From assembly GCA_024635815.1 (NCBI GenBank), contig JAGXIG010000010.1, positions 1-18,746 of the forward strand: a DNA stretch of 18,746 nucleotides. Direction: 5' to 3'. Below are positions 14,250 to 18,746 of this stretch, in pieces. The notes beneath the pieces are model-generated. The model had not been told where the DNA came from, ran no database searches, and was given only the letters and a program-made list of their open reading frames with translations. This DNA is from Salegentibacter sp. Its GTDB lineage: Bacteria > Bacteroidota > Bacteroidia > Flavobacteriales > Flavobacteriaceae. Within the stretch, counting starts at the first letter, position 1; each line of letters begins with the position of its first letter. The translations under genes were made by a program, and so were the position numbers.

Positions 14250-15878
14250 TTATGTTTGAATTACCCCTAAATTAAAATCTTTTTCGATTGGTGCATGGTT
14301 TGCGGCTTCAATTCCCATAGAAATCCATTTTCTGGTGTCTAAAGGATCTATCACTGCGTCTGTCCATAAACGAGCTGCCGCATAATAAGGCGAAGTTTGC
14401 TCATCATAGCGGGATTTTATCGCTTCAAAAACTTCTTTTTCCTTTTCTTCGTCAACTTTTTCACCTTTTTTCTCCATTGATGCTGTTTCAATTTGAGCAA
14501 GAACTTTTGCGGCTTGTGTTCCGCCCATTACTGCGAGTTCGGCACTTGGCCAAGCAGCGATAAGTCTTGGGTCGTATGCTTTTCCGCACATTGCGTAATT
14601 GCCGGCACCATAAGAATTCCCCATAATAATAGTGAATTTCGGCACTACCGAGTTGCTTACCGCACTTACCATTTTAGCGCCGTCTTTAATAATACCACCG
14701 TGCTCGCTTTTGCTACCCACCATAAATCCGGTGACATCCTGAAGAAAAACCAGCGGAATTTTTTTCTGATTGCAATTTGCTATAAATCGTGTAGCTTTAT
14801 CAGCCGAATCAGAATAAATTACCCCGCCAAATTGCATTTCGCCTTTTTTGGTTTTTACAATTTTTCGTTGATTGGTAACAATTCCCACGGCCCAGCCATC
14901 AATCCTGGCGTATCCGGTGATAATGGTTTGCCCGTAACCTTCTTTGTATTCTTCAAATTCTGAATCATCTACCAGGCGTGAGATAATTTCCCTAACATCG
15001 TATTGATCACTGCGTTTTTTAGGTAGAATTCCGTAGATATCTTCTGGATTTTCTTTAGGTTTAATGGACTTTTTATGGTTAAATCCGGCTTTGTCGAAAT
15101 CGCCCATTTTATCCATTATATTCTGAATTCTTGTAAGTGCGTCTTTATCATCTTTCGCCTTATAATCGGTCACCCCGCTAATTTCACTATGCGTAGTAGC
15201 CCCGCCCAGGGTTTCGTTGTCGACAGATTCCCCAATGGAGGCTTTTACAAGATAACTTCCGGCAAGAAAAATACTTCCGGTTTTTTCAACAATCAGCGCT
15301 TCATCGCTCATAATTGGGAGATAAGCACCGCCGGCAACACAGCTACCCATTACTGCTGCAATTTGTGTAATTCCCATACTGCTCATCACGGCATTATTTC
15401 TAAAAATCCTTCCAAAGTGTTCTTTATCTGGAAAAATTTCGTCCTGCATAGGTAAATACACACCTGCGCTGTCTACGAGATAGATTATTGGAAGTCGGTT
15501 TTCAATGGCTATTTCCTGAGCTCTAAGATTTTTCTTTCCGGTAATAGGAAACCAGGCGCCTGCTTTTACGGTCGCATCATTGGCAACAACAATACATTGT
15601 TTACCTGAGACATACCCCATTTTTACCACCACACCTCCCGAAGGGCAACCGCCGTGTTCTTCATACATACCTTCGCCGGCAAAAGCTCCAATTTCTATGG
15701 AGTTTGATTTATCGTCAAGCAAAAAATCAATTCGCTCGCGAGCGGTCATTTTTCCCTTTGCATGATGTTGTGCTATACGCTTTTCACCACCACCAAGTTT
15801 AACACGTTTAAGTTTATGGTTTAATGAAGAAACCAAAAGTTTATTATGGTCTTCATTTTTATTGAATTTCATATTCAT
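14250..15878 (-). CDS. Acyl-CoA carboxylase beta (carboxyltransferase) subunit, methylcrotonyl-CoA carboxylase type
   Basis: A 542-residue biotin-dependent carboxyltransferase that moves CO2 from carboxybiotin to an acyl-CoA. Two crotonase-like halves are visible. The first has GKMTARERIDFLLD (about 44-57), EEHGGCPSGGVVVKMG and an oxyanion segment GSCVAGGAYLP. The second has LFLQDVTGFMVG-type residues, GNSYGAGNYAMCGKAYDPR and VMGGTQAAKVL. The end PYYAAARLWTDAVIDP followed by APIEK closely resembles human MCCC2, so a role in leucine breakdown (3-methylcrotonyl-CoA) is likelier than propionyl-CoA, though substrate class from memory is not proof. No biotin carboxylase or biotin-carrier gene is adjacent. 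The start is at 15878, with a second ATG two codons in. The gene heads a unit with the M1 peptidase. Confidence 0.92.
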   Translation of the reverse strand: MNMKFNKNEDHNKLLVSSLNHKLKRVKLGGGEKRIAQHHAKGKMTARERIDFLLDDKSNSIEIGAFAGEGMYEEHGGCPSGGVVVKMGYVSGKQCIVVANDATVKAGAWFPITGKKNLRAQEIAIENRLPIIYLVDSAGVYLPMQDEIFPDKEHFGRIFRNNAVMSSMGITQIAAVMGSCVAGGAYLPIMSDEALIVEKTGSIFLAGSYLVKASIGESVDNETLGGATTHSEISGVTDYKAKDDKDALTRIQNIMDKMGDFDKAGFNHKKSIKPKENPEDIYGILPKKRSDQYDVREIISRLVDDSEFEEYKEGYGQTIITGYARIDGWAVGIVTNQRKIVKTKKGEMQFGGVIYSDSADKATRFIANCNQKKIPLVFLQDVTGFMVGSKSEHGGIIKDGAKMVSAVSNSVVPKFTIIMGNSYGAGNYAMCGKAYDPRLIAAWPSAELAVMGGTQAAKVLAQIETASMEKKGEKVDEEKEKEVFEAIKSRYDEQTSPYYAAARLWTDAVIDPLDTRKWISMGIEAANHAPIEKDFNLGVIQT

Positions 15879-15988
15879 ATGTTATTATATTTTAAATTCT
15901 GAAATTAGAAATATCTTTTAAATAGGTAGAATTGTTATCAAAATTTCAGTAATTTTTAATTTTAAACCTGTCTTTTGGCTAAAATACA

Positions 15989-16008
15989 AAATAGAGTGAA
16001 TTCTATTT
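15989..16008. repeat. 7-bp inverted repeat in the divergent intergenic region, possible operator
   Basis: AAATAGA (15989-15995) and TCTATTT (16002-16008) are perfect inverted arms around the 6-base GTGAAT. They lie in the 177-base gap between the divergent carboxylase and CAL67264-family genes, where a repressor could act on either side. The DNA is AT-rich, so such a repeat could occur by chance. The rest of this gap shows nothing else I can name, apart from GATATTTG at 16033-16040, one base off a -7 box. Confidence 0.25.
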
Positions 16009-16055
16009 ATGGTCTGGGAATGTAAAATACCCGATATTTGTTTAAAATCTTAATT

Positions 16056-16235
16056 ATGGGAATGAATAAAAACACAATTTTCGCCTGGGCATCTTTTGTT
16101 TTATTCATAATTGGTGCCGCTATCATTTTATTGGGTGTACTTAAATACCGGGAATACGCCATTGGCTTTTCGGTAGTGGGAATTGGTTTTTTTGCCATTT
16201 CCTGGGCATTTAATGCATTAAAGGGCAGAATTTAA
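16056..16235 (+). CDS. CAL67264-family small membrane protein
   Basis: A 59-residue protein made almost entirely of two hydrophobic helices (about 8-27 and 35-51) joined by a short polar turn containing KYREYAIG, with a basic end NALKGRI. It matches what I recall as the CAL67264 family, named after a Gramella protein and found across Flavobacteriaceae, with no known function. The start ATG at 16056 gives MGMNKNTIFAW; an in-frame TTG at 16038 would add six residues but falls inside the GATATTTG that may be a -7 box. It lies 11 bases before the DinB-fold gene, so the pair is probably co-transcribed. Confidence 0.75.
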   Translation: MGMNKNTIFAWASFVLFIIGAAIILLGVLKYREYAIGFSVVGIGFFAISWAFNALKGRI

Positions 16236-16246
16236 AAATTAAGAGT

Positions 16247-16714
16247 ATGTCCTTTTCAGCACAGCAACTAGTAAAACATCTAAAAGGGGGTGAGGCTTTT
16301 ATGCCTTTAGAAGATTTTATAAATAAAATTCCTTTCGAAAAATTAGGCGAACGGCCGCATAATCTACCATATTCCTTTTATGAGCTTTTCTATCATATTG
16401 TTTTTGCTCAAAAAGATATTCTGGAATTTTCAATTTCCGGGGACTACAAAACTTCAAAATGGCCCGATGATTACTGGCCGAATGAGCGGGCTCCCAAAAC
16501 AGAGGAAACCTGGGAAAAGTTAAAAAAGAATTATTTTGAAGATCGGGATATTTTTGAAAATTTCATATTGGATGCTGAAAACGGTCTAAGTCTTCCGGTT
16601 AGAAATTCTGAAAATCATACTTTACTTCGTGAAATCCTGTTGGTGATAGAACATACGGCCTATCATAGCGGGCAAATGTTAGTTGTCTTACGTTTACTCG
16701 GCCTTTATAAATAA
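16247..16714 (+). CDS. DinB/YfiT-fold putative metal-dependent protein
   Basis: A 155-residue four-helix-bundle protein of the DinB/YfiT family. The metal-binding histidine triad is visible: His50 in ELFYHIVFAQKDIL, and His136 and His140 in IEHTAYHSGQM, the H-x3-H motif in the last helix. Relatives include thiol-S-transferases that use bacillithiol or mycothiol, and putative hydrolases; many members have no tested activity. The segment KWPDDYWPNERAP (about 65-80) is a conserved-looking tryptophan-rich loop common in this subfamily. It is cytoplasmic, with no signal peptide. Placement 11 bases after the small membrane protein suggests an operon; ettA follows after 64 bases and may have its own promoter. 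Confidence 0.87.
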   Translation: MSFSAQQLVKHLKGGEAFMPLEDFINKIPFEKLGERPHNLPYSFYELFYHIVFAQKDILEFSISGDYKTSKWPDDYWPNERAPKTEETWEKLKKNYFEDRDIFENFILDAENGLSLPVRNSENHTLLREILLVIEHTAYHSGQMLVVLRLLGLYK

Positions 16715-16778
16715 TCAAACTGAATTCTGACTTTATTTTCAGATATTTGCAATCTTAAAATAGCTTAAAAAATTCATT

Positions 16779-18470
16779 ATGGCAGACGATAAAAAAGTGA
16801 TCTTTTCAATGTCTGGGGTGACCAAGACTTTTAAAAATGCGAATACCCCGGTTTTGAAAAATATATACCTTAGTTTTTTCTATGGTGCAAAAATTGGAAT
16901 TCTTGGTTTAAATGGTTCAGGTAAATCTACTTTGCTTAGAATTATTGCCGGAGAAGATAAAAATTACCAGGGTGATGTGGTTTTCTCCCCGGGTTATTCT
17001 GTGGGTTACCTTGAACAGGAACCAAAGGTTGATGAAGATAAAACCGTACTGGAAGTTGTAAAAGAAGGAGTTGCCGAAACGGTAGCTATCCTTGACGAAT
17101 ATAATAAAATTAACGATCAGTTTGGATTGCCTGAGGTTTATGAAGATGCCGATAAGATGCAGAAGCTTATGGATAAGCAGGCTGCACTTCAGGATAAAAT
17201 AGATGCTTCTAATGCCTGGGAACTGGATACCAAGCTGGAAATCGCGATGGACGCTTTACGAACTCCTGAGGCCGATAAAAAGATTTCAGTACTTTCAGGA
17301 GGGGAAAGAAGAAGAGTGGCGCTTTGCCGCTTGTTGCTTCAGGAACCAGATATCTTACTTTTAGATGAGCCTACCAACCACCTTGATGCTGAATCGGTAC
17401 ACTGGTTAGAACATCATTTGGCGCAGTATAAAGGAACGGTGATCGCGGTAACCCACGACCGTTATTTCCTTGATAACGTGGCCGGTTGGATTTTAGAACT
17501 GGACAGGGGCGAAGGAATCCCGTGGAAAGGAAACTATTCTTCCTGGTTAGACCAGAAGTCTAAACGAATGGCGCAAGAACAAAAGCAAGCCAGTAAGCGA
17601 CAAAAAACCTTAGAACGAGAGTTGGAATGGTCTAAAATGAATCCGAAAGGAAGGCAGGCTAAGCAGAAAGCGCGTTTGAATAATTACGATAAATTATTGA
17701 GCCAGGATCAAAAGAAAATGGACGAGCAACTGGAAATTTATATTCCTAACGGGCCAAGATTGGGAACGAATGTGATTGAAGCCAATGGAGTTAGTAAAGC
17801 TTTTGGTGATAAACTGCTTTATGAAGACTTGAATTTTAAACTTCCGCAAGCGGGAATTGTTGGGGTAATTGGTCCCAACGGTGCCGGTAAAACCACCATT
17901 TTTAAAATGATTATGGGTGAAGAACAACCCGATAAAGGAAGTTTTGAAGTTGGGGAAACCGCAAAAATCGCTTATGTAGACCAGGCGCATTCTAATATTG
18001 ATCCTGAAAAAACTATTTGGCAGAACTTTAGCGACGAGCAGGAATTAATCATGATGGGTGGTCGTCAGGTAAATTCACGAGCCTATTTAAGCAGGTTTAA
18101 CTTTAGCGGAAGCGAACAAAACAAAAAAGTTAATATGCTTTCGGGTGGTGAAAGAAACCGACTACATCTAGCGATGACCTTAAAAGAGGAAGGAAATGTT
18201 TTGCTATTGGATGAGCCAACCAACGATTTAGATGTAAATACACTTAGAGCGCTGGAAGAAGGTTTGGAGAACTTTGCAGGATGTGCCGTGGTGATTTCCC
18301 ACGACCGTTGGTTCCTGGACAGAGTTTGTACGCATATCCTTGCTTTTGAAGGAGATTCTCAAGTGTATTTCTTTGAAGGAAGCTTTTCTGATTACGAAGA
18401 AAATAAGAAAAAGCGTTTGGGTGGAGATATTATGCCGAAACGTATTAAGTATAAAAAGTTAGTACGATAA
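16779..18470 (+). CDS. ettA: ABC-F ATPase, energy-dependent translational throttle protein EttA
   Basis: A 563-residue cytoplasmic ABC-F protein with two ATPase cassettes and no membrane domain. Cassette 1 has Walker A GLNGSGKST (43-51), signature LSGGE (172-176) and Walker B ending in catalytic Glu197 (LLLDEPTNHLD). Cassette 2 has GPNGAGKTT (365-373), a second LSGGE and Glu479 (LLLDEPTNDLD). The linker (about 240-325) contains the basic NPKGRQAKQKARLNNYDKL stretch that contacts the peptidyl-tRNA and 23S rRNA. The end EENKKKRLGGDIMPKRIKYKKL is characteristic of EttA rather than Uup, YbiT or YheS. EttA binds the ribosomal E site and gates the first elongation step according to ATP/ADP. A GATATTTG at 16742-16749 may be a weak -7 box. 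The hairpin-rich repeat zone begins at the first base after the stop codon. Confidence 0.95.
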   Translation: MADDKKVIFSMSGVTKTFKNANTPVLKNIYLSFFYGAKIGILGLNGSGKSTLLRIIAGEDKNYQGDVVFSPGYSVGYLEQEPKVDEDKTVLEVVKEGVAETVAILDEYNKINDQFGLPEVYEDADKMQKLMDKQAALQDKIDASNAWELDTKLEIAMDALRTPEADKKISVLSGGERRRVALCRLLLQEPDILLLDEPTNHLDAESVHWLEHHLAQYKGTVIAVTHDRYFLDNVAGWILELDRGEGIPWKGNYSSWLDQKSKRMAQEQKQASKRQKTLERELEWSKMNPKGRQAKQKARLNNYDKLLSQDQKKMDEQLEIYIPNGPRLGTNVIEANGVSKAFGDKLLYEDLNFKLPQAGIVGVIGPNGAGKTTIFKMIMGEEQPDKGSFEVGETAKIAYVDQAHSNIDPEKTIWQNFSDEQELIMMGGRQVNSRAYLSRFNFSGSEQNKKVNMLSGGERNRLHLAMTLKEEGNVLLLDEPTNDLDVNTLRALEEGLENFAGCAVVISHDRWFLDRVCTHILAFEGDSQVYFFEGSFSDYEENKKKRLGGDIMPKRIKYKKLVR

Positions 18471-18535
18471 GCTCGCGTCACCCTGAGACCCGTGATAAAA
18501 AAATTACCTATCGTAGGGAAATGACGTTTTCGAGC
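18471..18535. repeat. Imperfect palindromic element (REP-like) directly after ettA
   Basis: The outer arms GCTCG (18471-18475) and CGAGC (18531-18535) enclose CGTCA / TGACG (18476-18480 and 18522-18526) and CCCT / AGGG (18481-18484 and 18515-18518), with small unpaired bulges and an AT-rich centre. The CGTCACCCTGAG opening resembles intergenic repeats I recall from Bacteroidota genomes. It may stabilise the ettA mRNA end or be a dispersed repeat. Confidence 0.55.
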
Positions 18536-18567
18536 ATAGCGAGTTTTAAACTCCGTGTGTGAGTGTA

Positions 18568-18626
18568 GCAAATCAGCAGCGTTAATAATTTTTGAAACCC
18601 TGGAGAAAATTTAGCTGCTGATTTGC
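18568..18626. repeat. 13-bp perfect inverted repeat, terminator-like
   Basis: GCAAATCAGCAGC (18568-18580) and GCTGCTGATTTGC (18614-18626) are perfect arms. An inner AATTTT / AAAATT (18587-18592 and 18606-18611) can extend the fold. Read on the plus strand, the hairpin is followed by GA and six T (18629-18634), so it could terminate ettA transcription about 150 bases past its stop. The arms are long and GC-balanced compared with the other terminators here. Confidence 0.6.
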
Positions 18627-18628
18627 GA

Positions 18629-18652
18629 TTTTTTGGCCTTGTTGCCAAAAAA
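18629..18652. repeat. 9-bp inverted repeat with T-run and A-run arms
   Basis: TTTTTTGGC (18629-18637) and GCCAAAAAA (18644-18652) pair perfectly around CTTGTT. The T run doubles as the tail of the preceding hairpin, so the two structures overlap in function and may act as a terminator in both directions. Confidence 0.55.
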
Positions 18653-18668
18653 ACACCTCCACATAGGA

Positions 18669-18696
18669 CGCCCTTTTTTGTTTCGTTTTTTGGGCG
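18669..18696. repeat. Inverted repeat CGCCC / GGGCG with a T-rich loop
   Basis: The arms CGCCC (18669-18673) and GGGCG (18692-18696) flank an 18-base loop made of two runs of six T around GTTTCG. It lies just before the possible start codon at 18705 and completes the series of hairpins in this zone. Whether it is a signal or part of a dispersed repeat cannot be told here. Confidence 0.45.
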
Positions 18697-18704
18697 AACA
18701 AAAA

Positions 18705-18746
18705 ATGAAAAAAGAAACTACCATTCCAGGTAAGTTTCATTGGGAA
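18705..18746 (+). CDS. Possible gene start, 3'-truncated by window edge (hypothetical)
   Basis: An ATG at 18705 opens a frame of 14 codons (MKKETTIPGKFHWE) that is still open at the last base. The Lys-rich opening after an A-rich leader looks like a natural Bacteroidota start. Too little is present to name a product. A DUF559-type endonuclease-like protein comes to mind from similar openings in flavobacteria, but that is memory-based and weak. The reading could also be a chance frame within the repeat zone. Confidence 0.3.
   Translation, partial: MKKETTIPGKFHWE

Noticed and set aside
14493..14963. A 156-codon plus-strand open frame
   Set aside because: It lies wholly antisense to the well-supported carboxyltransferase gene, and its translation has no family pattern. 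The same holds for the plus-strand frame at 15075-15455.
17694..17990. A 98-codon minus-strand frame
   Set aside because: It is antisense to the second ATPase cassette of EttA, with no independent evidence.
1..18746. tRNA, rRNA, CRISPR array, riboswitch or insertion sequence
   Set aside because: I found no repeat-spacer array, no transposase frame, no tRNA-like cloverleaf and no known riboswitch pattern. Gaps between genes are under 240 bases.

Overview
The window looks like chromosome from a marine, Gramella/Salegentibacter-like member of the Flavobacteriaceae (Bacteroidota). This is inferred from AT-rich DNA, the absence of Shine-Dalgarno sequences before most starts, several TAnnTTTG (Bacteroidota -7 type) octamers in intergenic spaces, a short-form MenE, an M1 peptidase of about 545 residues, and a tiny membrane protein of the CAL67264 family. 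I see no rRNA, tRNA, CRISPR array, transposase or phage gene. The genes are mostly ordinary housekeeping genes packed in short operons.

Layout. (1) 1-3606, plus strand: the 3' two thirds of a UvrD/PcrA helicase gene, a DUF2945 small protein, a YciO/YrdC-family protein and an alpha/beta hydrolase. Clear hairpin-T-tract terminators follow the first, third and fourth genes. (2) 3632-6017, minus strand: a PD-(D/E)XK protein related to the HsdR N-terminal domain, overlapping a family 2 glycosyltransferase by 4 bases, then an OmpA-family lipoprotein with its own likely promoter. (3) 6089-11917, plus strand: holA (clamp-loader delta), menA, a UPF0173 metallo-hydrolase, menC, a CPBP-family membrane protease and menE. 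Three late steps of menaquinone synthesis are therefore here, interleaved with two genes of unknown link, while menF/D/B/H are absent. (4) 11999-15878, minus strand: a methylcrotonyl-CoA carboxylase-type beta subunit followed 13 bases later by a secreted M1 peptidase, a long hairpin terminator, and a DoxX membrane protein. (5) 16056-18470, plus strand: a 59-residue membrane protein, a DinB/YfiT-fold protein and an EttA-type ABC-F ATPase. (6) 18471-18746: about 230 bases packed with consecutive inverted repeats, then the first 14 codons of a possible gene cut by the window edge.

Menaquinone is the respiratory quinone of this group, so MenA, MenC and MenE feed the membrane electron-transport chain. 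UvrD and HolA act in DNA repair and replication, EttA on the ribosome, and the OmpA protein in the envelope. The least ordinary parts are the hairpin-rich right edge, the orphan nuclease-like gene beside holA, the YciO-type protein that lacks residues expected of a threonylcarbamoyl-AMP synthase, and the long hairpin after the M1 peptidase. I did not find a convincing new defence or mobile system.
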